In this document: piece by piece, positions 48,612 through 58,937 of the stretch | How positions within the stretch are numbered: position 1 is the stretch's first letter | How the letters are laid out: every line of letters begins with the position of its first letter | NCBI GenBank assembly: GCA_030247885.1 | Contig: JAPDRO010000021.1 | Location: forward strand, 248,001-312,000 | Direction of reading: 5' to 3' | DNA from: Taxawa tesnikishii (nom. ined.) | Lineage: Eukaryota; Ascomycota; Dothideomycetes; Dothideales | Length of the DNA stretch: 64,000 nucleotides | Translations under genes and position numbers: made by a program | Notes under the pieces: generated by a model | Seen by the model: only the letters and a program-made list of their open reading frames with translations | The model's database searches: none | Told to the model about the DNA's origin: nothing

Positions 48612-50184
48612 ATGCGCTCCACCATAATCCTCAGCGCAGCAGCGCTCGCGACCTCGGTCACCGCCATTCCAACAATCTCCACGAAGGGTTCCAAGTTTTT
48701 CACCAGCAACGGCAACCAGTGGTTCGTCAAGGGTACGTGCAGAACGAGGGCCGGAAGCCAACAGGTGCATCGATGATTGACACATCCCAGGTATCGCATA
48801 CCAATTGGTCCCAGACGACCCGCTCATCGACAACAACCAATGCCAGCTCGACGCCAACCTCATGAAGACGCTGGGCGCGAACGCCATTCGCGTCTACCAC
48901 GTCGATCCCACCGCTGACCACTCCGGCTGCATGACTACCTTCTCCGACGCTGGCATCTACCTGTTTGTCGACTTGGACACCTTCGATACTCAAATTAACG
49001 CTGTAAGAGCGAGGAGCTGCACAAACAAGCATCACATACGCTGACTGGCGCACCAGGGCACCCCAACATGGAATCAGACACAGTTTGACCGTTTCGCCGC
49101 GGTCATGGACGAGTTCCAGCAGTTCGACAACACTGCTGGTTTCTTTGTCGGAAACGAGGTCCTGACTACAGGTTTGTAGCAGTGTACGAGATTCTGCGGT
49201 ACGACAGCTGATCTGTCTTGTAGGAAACGACTCGGTTGCCGCGCCATACGTCAAGGCTGCCGCTCGTGACATGAAGGCGTATAGAGACTCCAAGGGCTAC
49301 CGCACGATCCCTGTCGGGTACTCTGCAGGTGAGCTTTCGTAACATTCCTACTTCAGGATGTAGAGCTAACCTACTGCGCAGCTGACATTGCCTCCCTCCG
49401 CCCCAACCTCCAGAACTACCTGGCGTGCGGCTCCAACTCCTCTGAAGCTCTTGACTTCTTCTCGTTGAACGCCTACGAGTGGTGCGGTCAGAGCACCTAC
49501 GAGACCTCCGGCTACTCGCAGCTCAACCAAAACGTGACCGACTACAACATCCCCATCTTCTTTTCCGAGACCGGCTGCAACACGCCCAAGCCACGTACGT
49601 TCGACGACCAAGCCGCCATCCTCGGCAGCGACATGAACGAGTATTGGAGCGGAGCCATCATCTATGAGTGGATCGAGGAAGCCAACGACTACGGTCTGAT
49701 CTCCTATGGCCCCAGTGTTGCCGCAACCGCGACCAATGCCCCTCCAGACGGCTTCACCAGGTCCGGCACTCCAACCCCAATCAGCCCAGACTTCAGCAAC
49801 CTCAGCAACCAGTGGAAGACTCTGAGCCCATCTGGCGTCTCCGAGAGCGCCTACTCGCCAAGCAACTCCCCACCGGCCTGTCCAGCCTTCACTTCTGGTC
49901 TCTGGGAGGTCAACGGAGGCGTCGCACTCCCAACTCTCGGCCAGACCTTCGATGCTGGCGTTCGCAGCTCCATCACTGCCGGCACCGCAGCCACCGCCAG
50001 CGCCACCGGCACTAGCAGTGCTGCTTCTGGATCCCGCTCTGGCTCTGCGTCGGGCACTGCGTCTGGCACCGGTGCTGCTGCTAGCGCCAGCGCGACCGCT
50101 GGCATGGCCAGCCCTGGAAGGGAGATCGCTGGTATGAGCGTTGGCCTTGTTGGTGTCATGCTTGGCTTCATCTGGTGGCTGTAA
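48612..50184 (+). CDS. GH72 1,3-beta-glucanosyltransferase (GAS/GEL), GPI-anchored
   Basis: GH72 enzymes elongate cell-wall beta-1,3-glucan at the plasma membrane. Five exons are read: 48612-48732, 48791-49002, 49057-49171, 49224-49328 and 49382-50184. Introns are 52-58 nt and the product is 451 residues, with no frame errors. The signal peptide is MRSTIILSAAALATSVTAIP. Landmarks are KGIAYQLVPDDPLIDNNQC, NAIRVYHVDPTADHSGCM, the acid/base Glu in FFVGNEVLTTGND, SLNAYEWCGQSTYETSGYSQ and the nucleophile Glu in FFSETGCNTPKPR. The Ser/Gly/Ala-rich linker and hydrophobic end (MSVGLVGVMLGFIWWL) form a GPI-attachment signal. There is no C-terminal Cys-box (CBM43) module, so it belongs to the shorter GEL1-like class. 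Confidence 0.93.
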
Positions 50185-50203
50185 ACGCGCGGTACGTGTC
50201 GCC

Positions 50204-50204
<1 letters not shown>

Positions 50205-50243
<39 letters not shown>

Positions 50244-50246
50244 TTG
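50205..50246 (+). repeat. (CTG)n trinucleotide microsatellite
   Basis: Eleven perfect CTG units are flanked by TTG variants and start 21 bases after the GH72 stop codon, so they are probably in its 3' UTR. No coding frame is interrupted. Length polymorphism between strains is likely. Confidence 0.9.
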
Positions 50247-50966
50247 CGGCATCATACACTCGTATCTTTTTCTTTCCACGGTGAAAGGTTGTTTCCGAGG
50301 AATCGACAGGCATGTGTTATACGCTTGATTTTGCCAATTAGAGAAAACCGGGGTTGGTCCTGTAAACAGGATTGGATGGCACATAATGTATGTCGCGTGG
50401 TTCATATTAAAGTCCAGTTGTCTTTGTCTTCAGTACGAAATCCGAATTTCAATGTTTGCTCTGCCGCGTGCCCCCTTGACGACCGGGTCAGGAGAGAAGG
50501 AAGAGGAGCACATAGCAACGTTGTTTACTCCTCGTAGGAACCGCACTAGTGAGGGCGGTGAGGGGTAGCGTAATAGAGTGTTCGTATCGTACTGAGATCT
50601 ATGCATACTTTACGTCATGGCGGAATGCGCGAGGAGGGGCATGTACCTCCATCTACAGCATCTCCGAGCAGTCGACCTGTTGCTCGGTACCAACCGCATC
50701 TAGAAGGAAACGAAGCCTCTGAACGCTCTAGAGTCCGTCACGTCAGTCACTCCAAATGTTGCGATACTGGCCTATCGCTATCGATACTTGAGAATAACCG
50801 CCCCTTGCGGGCAGACGCATCGGGGAGTCATGATCAGCAACACACTTCCCTGGCTTCCATACCGATCTTTTCTATACAGCACCGAGCACCAGAAACTGAG
50901 CTCTCCCCGAGCCTTTGATCCTGTTGACCCTCCTATTCTGTTTGATCTCGTTTCGCATCCTGCACC
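50247..50966. other. Intergenic region, no supported gene
   Basis: The region is the 3' side of the GH72 gene and the promoter of the CapA-like gene. No coding signal is seen. Confidence 0.45.
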
Positions 50967-52355
50967 ATGACCACTCTACCGCCCAAACCGACAATCTTCC
51001 GCCTCAACCTACTCGGCGACGTAATGCTCGGCCGGCTCATCGACCAACTCTTCCCAGCTCATGTCCACGAGCCTTCGGAGGCTCGAGTTGTATCCAACAT
51101 CCGCTCGCAAGCTCAGTACGCACGTCTTGCCTCCTATGGCCCGAGAAGCCCGTGGGGTAATGCATTGCCGTTACTGCATGAGGCTGATCTGACATTGATC
51201 AATCTGGAGACCGCTGCTACGACACATAACACGAAGGTCCGTTCCCAATTTTCCCCTACTCTGTTTCTGTTTCTTCCCGTTTTGATACATGTCGTCTCTA
51301 CTTCTGACCTTCCACCTCAATCCCCTAATGCTATCCTATACCATGCGAACGGCTCGAAATGCTGATGGAGGATGGGGCATCCAGTGGCCGGATAAAGTCT
51401 TCAACTACCGCATGCATCCTGTCAACATATCTGCGCTCAATGCAGCCAAGGTGGACTACGCATCATTAGCCAACAACCACAGTCTCGATTTTAGTGAACC
51501 AGGACTGTTAGAGACGGTCCGAACAGTCAAGGGTGCGAAGATTGCGTTTGCCGGAGCGGGAGAAAACAGAGAGGAGGCGTGTAGGCCGGCCGTGCTCACG
51601 TTACCAAGCACAAAGTGTCGAAATCAAGCCAACGTTGAGCATGGGAACAGAGTCGAGTGTGCACAGAAGGAACCGGATGCGAGAGAGTACAATATCCATG
51701 TGTACTCCGCCTCCGACCACCCGCACGACTGGAAATCAGTCCCCTCGTTCCACCTGATCGACTACAGTCCTTCCACACGCGAGCATCTACAACAAATACT
51801 GACGACTCGATCCCCTCTACCACCTCACCTGTCCAATCCACCTGGTACGACCGATTCTCCCCGCCCGCACTCAAGGTCTTCAGCGTCCACTGGGGCCCTA
51901 ACTACCGCTGGCGCCCCTCCTCCGAGATCCGTTCCCTAGCGCACTGGCTCATCGATGTCTGCGGCGTGGACATCGTTCACGGTCACTCTTCGCATCACGT
52001 CCAAGGCGTAGAGATTTATAAGGAGAGGCTGATCGTTTATGGATGTGGGGATTTCGTGGATGACTACGCTGTTAACGACGAGTTTCGAAACGATTTGAGT
52101 GCAGTGTGGAGGGTTAGTGTGGAGCCCGTTCGTGTTGAGGGAGGAGAGGGGAAGGGAGAGGGCGGGTTGAGGGTCAAGTCGCTAGAGGTGTTTCCAACAA
52201 GGATCGAACGGTTTCAGGCGGAGGTGTTGGAGCAGGGAGATCCGGATCATGGCTTCGTGGTTCATAAGGTGAGGGCGTTGAGCAAGGAGATGGGGACGGT
52301 GGCGAGGGAAGAACTGGGTGGGAAGGGGCAGTTGATCTTTGAGTTGGAGGGTTAA
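50967..52355 (+). CDS. CapA/PGA-synthesis-like metallophosphatase-fold protein
   Basis: The protein belongs to the family of bacterial CapA (poly-gamma-glutamate capsule synthesis), common but poorly characterised in fungi. Exon 1 (50967-51236) contains the signature NLLGDVMLGRLIDQLFP and ADLTLINLETAATTH. A 148-nt intron (51237-51384) leads to WPDKVFNYRMHPVNISALNA and DYASLANNHSLDFSEPGL. Then come VFSVHWGPNYRWRPSSEIRS and the His cluster VDIVHGHSSHHVQG. Together these give the two-metal calcineurin-like site. The length is about 413 residues. One base is missing near the A3 run 51794-51796 (REHLQQ to NTDDSIPSTT). There is no signal peptide. Polyglutamate synthesis is not implied; a hydrolase role is equally likely. 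Confidence 0.82.
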
Positions 52356-52689
52356 GAAGCAATTCATACCGAAAACGAACAGAGCATATGAGGAACTAAC
52401 TCCCTGTTTGCTCGAACAAGGCTGCGCTGGTTGGGTACTCATCGCTGTTCTCCATGGGGCATTGCCTCAGTCGTTGATCCCTGCATGTTTTCTGCAACTG
52501 GGACAGACACATGGCAGACAGCGACGTGCGTATATCGCTTGCGACAGCCCCTGGGACCAGTGCCAACACGCTCCCTGTGTGGTTCTAGGCAACAACGGTA
52601 TATGTGCCGTGCACGGTAGCATTCTCCGCCTCATCAGCGTCGTTTTCGAGGGCTACATACGTACGCTCAGGATGACGAACGTAATTCGT

Positions 52690-53400
52690 TCATGAGATAC
52701 GCGACCTACTAGTCAGTCCGTAGAATCCCGTACCCATCTCCTTGCCTTTGAAGAACAACCTGTTCGGGGGTGCTGCTAACCCGCCCTTATGAGAAGGTGT
52801 CATCCCATGCTCCTGGCCATTGTGCACCGTAGTCCCTAAACCAAGACTGAGGGCATGCTCAGCAACTCGGTCAATCACCCTTTCTCTAAAAAAGCGCTTG
52901 ATACAGGCGATTTTCATTTCAAGGGCCGCGATTGTCTTCTCTTTCTCTTGAGCCTGTGCTACTGTTGACTGTCGCGGCCAGTCCTCACCGTCCCTCGTCG
53001 GAGAACGAACAGGAATGAAGTTACATGCAAGATGCCCAGGGAGCGCAAGTTCATATAAAAGAGGTCCGTGTTGCTGTTGTCCTCTATCTGAAGCCCTCTG
53101 AGAGGCTCCATCATAGGAGCATGCCTGGCCTGATTTCCTGCAACGAGTGCAACAAGGATGTTCCCAGTCACACGACGCACAGTTTCTCAGTTCGTCCGCT
53201 ACCTCACAGCTATCACCCACCCCAGTTCTTTGGACTGCACATATGGTGCCTTCAGTTTTCGCCGGCGACAATCATGATATGCGAGTGTTTGCCACCGTTT
53301 CTTTGCTGGAGGCTCAGACAAATCGAGCGGGCCACGAATGCTTTCGCTGGCTATATCAGACGGCTGATTTTTGTCAGGGTACCTGTGCAGAACACGTACA
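52690..53400 (-). pseudogene. Zn2Cys6 transcription factor remnant
   Basis: A minus-strand stretch resembles the N-terminal part of a Zn(II)2Cys6 regulator. KKRWQTLAYHDCRRRKLK is followed, about 80 bases on, by CDWEHPCCTRCRKSGQACSY, the two halves of the binuclear cluster. The first Cys of the cluster is replaced by Tyr (AYHDC instead of ACxxC). The gap between the halves lies where these genes usually have an intron, but no proper GT..AG pair is seen. The downstream part keeps a short linker helix (KEKTIAALEMKIACIKRFF) and KGKEMGTGFYG, a motif found before the middle homology region of relatives, and then stops. The large regulatory domain is absent. I read it as a truncated dead gene; a short functional derivative cannot be ruled out. 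Confidence 0.6.
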
Positions 53401-53699
53401 ATGCAGTATTTGCGCCCTAGGTTGCCCGCAGGACAAAAGACACACGACAGAGGGGTGTTTAAGTCAACGCGAAGTTGTACCTATCTCTATCTGAGTTCGG
53501 TGGTTTGCGGGATTGATCTATTCTGGGATAGATTGACTTTCGGCTGATCCCGTCCCCACATTTCGGTTGCTTCTTCCGAACTCCAGAACTGCACATCATC
53601 CCTACCTTCTGTTCCCAACATGAAGGGTGAACGCGCTCTGTGCTCCCTTTACATCTCTCAAAGAGGCTTGTGAGCTCTGAACAATCCGATTGTTTGGAC

Positions 53700-55078
53700 A
53701 TGGCTACTGCCGCGACTGCCAAAACACCCCAAATCGACATCCGTACCCCTGCAACACATACAATACGACTGGGAGCATCTCTTACATCAACATTCGATAC
53801 AGCCCACCTTGCCAGTGTTCGCTTCAGCCATAAAGCTGTCTTGTCCAATCCAGATGAGAGCACGACATCGATCACGTCCAGTGGCGAGGCTGATTCCCCT
53901 GCAACTCTGTCCTTGAAAGATGGTGATGATGAATATACATACAATGGTCTTGAAAGAGACGCAGATCATATATACGTCTTGATACCGGATGAGAATGGAG
54001 ACGGATACACACTGGAGAAACTCACATCTGCACACGACTTCAATCTGACAAGTACGCCTTGGGAAGCAGACGTGCACAAACTATCTCAGCAGTACCCTCA
54101 ACTGGGCGAAGGAGCACAGGTACAACCAGATGAGGACCTGTTTGGCGATGAGGACGTAAATGGCGACGCGGAACCGGATCCAGACAACCCCTTTGACTTC
54201 AGACACTACGTGGATGCGGCAGAGGAACCTCCTCAACCTAGCCCTGCTCTAGACCCTCAACGGAGCACCACCGCTACGCCGGTCGTTTCGCAAGCCCCAT
54301 CCAAGACAAGTACACCGATTGCAAGACCTGCGAAGAAGACTTCAGCGCTCGTGCCTCAGCAACGTAAACCGAAGCCTAAACCACAGGCTCCAGCCACGGA
54401 CAAGGAACAATCCCAGACCAAGCGCGTCCGGCTATCTCCCGAAGTCGAGCGGACCAAAGAGGTTCCTACTGTGCGCCTAGACCGCCGTGCTTCTACCAAG
54501 CCGGCGCTGGCTTTGCCTCCAAAGAAGCATGAGCGCAAGGCCAGCGTTGAGGAGATCGACCTAGACGCAGACGATGACGATGACGGTCTGGTGCTCGAAG
54601 GCGACGACCTCAGCAAGTCCGCATCTAGGCATCAGGCTCCACACAGCTTGGGTCTTGCGCTCTCTGGCCAGCTGGGAGAGGGACCGATCAGTCTGCGAAG
54701 TGCGGCCAGTAGCCCAGCCAGCAGGATCAATTCGCCCATGCCTGCTCATCGTCCCAGCCCGCTAGGCAGGAATAAGCACATGGAGGACGAGGAAATCCAT
54801 CTTGGTGGTAGCAGTCCGGAGCCTGTGCAGGAGGTCGAGGAAGAAGTGGAAGAAGAGAAAGATGCGGATGCTGCCGAAGATGCGGACGATGATGTGGAGG
54901 AAATGCAGCTTCCGAGCCCTGCGCAGACGCATCGACCCAGCATGAGTGGGACTGTTGTCACGGAAGGTGAAGAGGGTGACGACGATTTGGAGAAGCAGAT
55001 GATGATGGCGATGATGGATGATTATGAAGGTGGAGGGGCGGTGGGGCGGATGAAGAGGAGGAGAGCGAAGAAGAATAA
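53700..55078 (+). CDS. EAF-family RNA polymerase II elongation factor
   Basis: EAF proteins partner ELL to stimulate transcription elongation. The start is the ATG of MATAATAKTPQIDIRTPATH (53700). The EAF N-terminal domain covers about residues 15-130 (IRLGASLTSTFDTAHLASV, DEYTYNGLERDADHIYVLIP, LTSTPWEADVHKLSQQYPQL). A long Ser/Pro/acidic disordered region follows, with AKKTSALVPQQRKPKPK, KHERKASVEEIDLDAD, and coiled acidic repeats (EVEEEVEEEKDADAAED). One base is missing at the G4 run 55043-55046. With it the protein ends in the typical acidic tail DEEEESEEE at 55078 (459 residues). Without it the frame reads into an unrelated basic sequence to 55400. Confidence 0.85.
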
Positions 55079-55640
55079 ACCAGTCTGCAAAGGAATCCTA
55101 CATTCAGAGGCTGGACGACATTGCTACGGGATCTTTGCCGCTGGTGGTCGCCCTGAGCGCCCCTTCCTGCTTTCGGCTTCGGCATCTCCGCTGCAACCAT
55201 TGTGCCAAGGAGAACTCTGTGTTAACAACGAACACTTGGAAAAGAGCGGAACACTAGAGCTCACCGCCTTGGTCAGCGTGGCTTCAGGGGTTACATCAAC
55301 ATCTGGGATTTCTACCGAGCCATTGCTTCCACTTGTTGCATTGGCGGTTGTGCATTGGAGGAAGGCCTTCCTCTACAACGCTGTTGTACCATGTGAGTAG
55401 TGCCCACTACCTATGGGTTTGTTCCAGTCGGCTAATGAAGGTATACAGACAAGGAAGGATTAGACGCCGCCGATTCGAAATCCGCAACTCGAAATCCCGG
55501 AGGCGAACTTTCAAACCCGACGTGTACCAAACCTTCCAGAAAGACCTCGCTCAGATGTAAAATCGCCGCTAAACACAGGAGACCTGGCACAGGCACTGGC
55601 CAAATGCACGACCGAATGCTTTTGCGATAATTTCAATCCC
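55079..55640 (+). other. Unresolved coding potential downstream of EAF
   Basis: One plus-strand frame reads LELTALVSVASGVTS and VALAVVHWRKAFLYNAVVP. A GTGAGT..CTAATG..ATACAG intron (about 55393-55447) would then join it to YKEGLDAADSKSATRNPGGE. A second frame reads LGQRGFRGYINIWDFYRAIA. No start codon or complete exon chain can be defined, and given the frame errors in this assembly the true gene, if any, cannot be settled from this sequence. Confidence 0.25.
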
Positions 55641-55844
55641 TTCATGCTCGTCTCGCTACGCTATCTTGCCACTTCAATTCCAAAAATAAAGTGCATGAAA
55701 ATAAATAGCTTGACTGCACAGAAAGACTCGAGAGACGGACGTTCAATTCGCGCTCGTCAGGGGTATCACATCTATCACAAAACTAGCACTTTTGCGATCC
55801 ACAATCCATGCTTCAGTCCTCGCTTCGAATTTTGAAGAGAATCC

Positions 55845-56301
55845 CTAGAGCTCGTCATTATCGTCATCATCATCCGTACCCATCGTTGCTGCCAACATCT
55901 CCCTGTCGAGGTCATGATCCAAACCGTCGTCACCTTCTTCGCGTTTGTTCAGGAGTTCTTCGTCCGCGGCGGCCAACTGCTTGGACACACGGCCTCCTTC
56001 GATGATGCAACCGATATAAGCTCTCCGATCCGGGTGGCCTTGCTCTCTCTTTTCTTACTTATGTCAGCAATGGTAGGTGATAACGGTGCATTCGTGAATA
56101 CCTTCCCCGTCTCTACCTGGCGTTTTGTGAACTTGTCGGCGAATGCCTTGACTTCTGCCCCGGAGAAAGTGCTGGAGTTTTTGGTTCGTAGGTGGTACCT
56201 TCACGGTTCTGATCGGCGTTGCGTTGCTCTATTGTGCGTTCTCGCGAGTCTGAAACTGCTCGGGTCTGTTCAGCTTTGTGGAAATTGCTCACGCCTGTCA
56301 T
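55845..56301 (-). CDS. Small conserved hypothetical protein
   Basis: I do not recognise the family. A protein of about 152 residues starts at the ATG of MTGVSNFHKAEQTRAVSDSR and continues RERTIEQRNADQNREGTTYE, SSTFSGAEVKAFADKFTKRQ and ETGKVFTNAPLSPTIADIS. It then has RAYIGCIIEGGRVSKQLAAA and an acidic end, DDDDDNDEL. It is highly charged and helical, with no signal peptide or membrane segment, so likely a cytosolic or nuclear adaptor. Two one-base corrections at A-runs (in AAAAA of EPKNSS and AAAA of SKKKREQ, minus strand) connect the three frame segments. A GTAAGT motif just upstream of the ATG leaves open that the start lies in an earlier exon. Confidence 0.5.
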
Positions 56302-56439
56302 TCGAAGCACTTACAAGACGAGGTATCTTCTTTGACGATGCAGCTATGAGTTGTCGTGTGTGAGTGTGGGAAAAGGGAAGGCAAGCTGGTGGACCAATTT
56401 GTATGACTTCGTTGTAGTTTAAGTTTGATCTAATTGTGG

Positions 56440-56950
56440 TACAGTGTACGACTTGCTTTCCACGACTTCTTCCAGGTCTCTTCCGCTGTCTTCGAACGCG
56501 CTCCTTTCCCACTGTTGAGAGAGTCTCATGGCGTAATGTGGCGGTGATAGAGGGGTTTTGAGCGAGGGGATAGAACAGCCAGCAGAGGCACACCGCGGTT
56601 GTGTCTCGTCCGCCTATCAGTTCACTGATGAGTTCGTCGCGTAGCACGATCGGGTCCCTGATGCGCCGGACAACAGTATGGAGGAAGTTGAAGCTCTTGT
56701 TTTCCTCTGGGAGTGAAGGCCAGAGCGCGATGGACAAGCGGGTATACGAACTCGTTAACCGTCCGCAGGATGAGACCACCAAAGTTTCCCAAACGGATGT
56801 TAACACGCAACGAACTCCAGACAAACAGGTCAAGTTCATGATAGCCGGGCAAGCGTTTGTTGTGTTTCGTCGTACCACTAGACATGACAGTATTAACAGC
56901 AATCCTTCCGGTACCTGCCTGACGTGTTGCGGCTAACACAATCTCTGCTG
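56440..56950 (-). pseudogene. Cytochrome P450 fragment
   Basis: A minus-strand fragment carries the middle of a P450: TVNEFVYPLVHRALAFTP, then KSFNFLHTVVRRIRDPIVL, and the I-helix oxygen-binding motif GGRDTTA, followed by WLFYPLAQNPSITATLRHE. The pattern resembles CYP52/CYP539-type fungal P450s. The membrane-anchor N-terminus, the ExxR helix and the haem-binding Cys loop are all missing, and the pieces lie in more than one frame. The fragment of about 170 codons directly abuts the MFS pseudogene at its upstream end. It is a dead gene fragment. Confidence 0.7.
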
Positions 56951-56952
56951 AC

Positions 56953-58475
56953 AGCATTACAGACGATCATCGAAGCCTTGAACGCCAATGCCACAAAGAC
57001 CCTCTAGATCGCCGCGAGCTATCTCCTCGCCTACGCTGTCGTGCGACCCATAACGGCCGCTCTGGCCGACATCTTTGGACGTTGAGCAATCTTGTTCGGC
57101 TTAGTAGCGATGTTTACTACAGATACAAACATTTAGCCACGGCCCACAATGTCGCGGCTGTATTGGCCGGCCGTTCGATGCAAGGAATCGGTAGTAGAGA
57201 AATCGTCGGCGTCAACTTGATTGTTCTATCCGATCTAGTCCCGCTTCGACAACATTCCAAGTATCGCGGACAGATCCAGCTCGTGTTTGCTCTTGGCACC
57301 AACCTTGCCCCCATCATTGACGGTGCCCTGCTCAAGACTTCCTAGAGATGGCTCTTTTACATCAATCTTCTTTTCTGCGGCATCGGACTAGCAGTAATTC
57401 CCTTCCTGCTCCGATACGAAATGCCGCAGTCGACCTTCTATAGCAAGCTATTCTCAATCGACTGGGTAGGGTCTAATGTGTTCATCATAAGCATGACGAT
57501 ATTCCTTGTCGGGGTTGCCTGGGGTGGAAACCAGTTTGCTTAGGGTAGTGCAGCTACGCTTGCTCTACCCCTGCTCGGGATTGCTGGACCTGTAGCGACA
57601 GGGTTGTATGAGCGGTTCGTGGTAACGACACCCTTCCTACGATTGTCGCTCTTTAACAGAGTGCCTGCCGTCGCGGCCTACATCTGTACTACCATGCAAT
57701 CTCTCCTGGCAAGCTGCACTATACCTGAATCGTTGTAAGTGCGATGCTAACGATGCTCCCAGACGATTGCAGAGATCTGTTATCTGGTGTTCTACTTGCT
57801 CTCCATCAAGCTCTACTCTCTAGTTATTGCAGGTACCGCATTGCTCGCCTGCGGTCTCGTTCTCGTACCGTCAGCGGCATCGTCGGTAGCGTCATTGCCA
57901 AAGTCGGCAAGTACTAATGGGCCGTCTGGTCCGGATGGTTTATCAGCACACTTGGCTGTGGCGTCTGATCGTCCTGGACGCTGATACCTCGATTCCCGCA
58001 TGGATTTTCATATCCATGTGCGCTGGCATCGGACGAGGTCTCCTTTTGATCAAGCATTCAATAGCAGTACAAGCTTCATGCGAGACGAAAGATATCGCCT
58101 ACGCGTCCAGCACGTACAGCTTCTGCAGAAGCCTAGGGCCTTGCTTGGGAGTTGCGCTTGGTTGGACGATCTTCCAAAATCTGCTCCGCCAGCGGCTCGA
58201 GCATCTGGAGCTACCAATCGCCATTGCTTCAGATGGGGAGGGCTTCGTATAGACCCTCGAGGCCATGTCCAACAATGCGATGAGACAGGATATCGTCGGA
58301 GCGTACGCATGGGCCTTTCAAGAGGTTGTTCGCGACAATGACCGGCATCAATGGTCTGGGTCTGCTACTCAGTCTGATCATCGGCAACCATACGCTGGAT
58401 AAGGCGCTTGAATCCAAGCACAAGCTAGCACAAAGGGAGAACCCAACTGAGAGCGGCAGCAAAGCGACCGTTTGA
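56953..58475 (+). pseudogene. MFS drug-efflux-type transporter pseudogene
   Basis: The sequence of a 12-14-helix major facilitator runs the whole length: IAASYLLAYAVVRPITAALA, then ALADIFGR, NVAAVLAGRSMQGIG, VGVNLIVLSDLVPLRQ and QLVFALGTNLAPIIDGALL. Further on are VAWGGNQFA and, at the 3' end, LLSLIIGNHTLDKALESK with a natural stop at 58473. The start of the gene is missing, and several frames are needed. In-frame stops occur at 57005 (TAG), 57083 (TGA), 57343 (TAG, where relatives have the Trp of SWRW) and 57541 (TAG, for the Trp of FAWG). All are explicable by C-to-T changes on one strand, as produced by repeat-induced point mutation or deamination. The gene is non-functional. Confidence 0.8.
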
Positions 58476-58937
58476 GGAACGCGGTCGTACCAAAAGAGGA
58501 AATGACGGCTGACCGGCGATGTGCGTTATGTTGGGCGGATGCGCAGTTGATGGTTTGTTCTCCTGTTGGTTCGCAAAGGCACAAGTCGTTCCTGCAGGCA
58601 CCCATCTCATATCCAGAATTTACAGCGAACAGATTCGCACTTGGCGTATTGAGAGTCGCAAAGATGCTACGAGGTCGTTCGATAAACTGTGCTGAGTTTC
58701 TGAAGGAGCAATTCGCTGCAACAAATTGTACATCTTGGAGGTTGTCTGCAGTTAATCAATATTCAGTCTTGGACATTGCCGAACATCCGATCCTTGGGCC
58801 AGACGGCGCTCCCGCCAAACGCGGCCGTTAAATTTTCGTCGCGATAAGGTCGGTTTCCAGCTGTTCGTTTCAGGTTTTGTATCTGTTGATCTTCCTTTTT
58901 CTTCTTCTTCTTTTGAAAGACAAACAAGTGACATACA
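58476..58937. other. Intergenic gap between the MFS pseudogene and the intact MFS gene
   Basis: No coding sequence is supported. A TTC/CTT-rich tract (58890-58915) precedes the HOL1-type transporter start. Confidence 0.4.

Noticed and set aside
55079-55400. EAF extended to 55400
   Set aside because: The extension begins exactly after a G4 run and abruptly becomes basic. Adding one G gives the usual acidic EAF terminus and stop at 55078.
56270-56902. A single 210-codon minus-strand gene
   Set aside because: Only the middle part matches a P450; the ends are out-of-frame reads into unrelated sequence, including the opposite-frame shadow of the small gene at 55845-56301.
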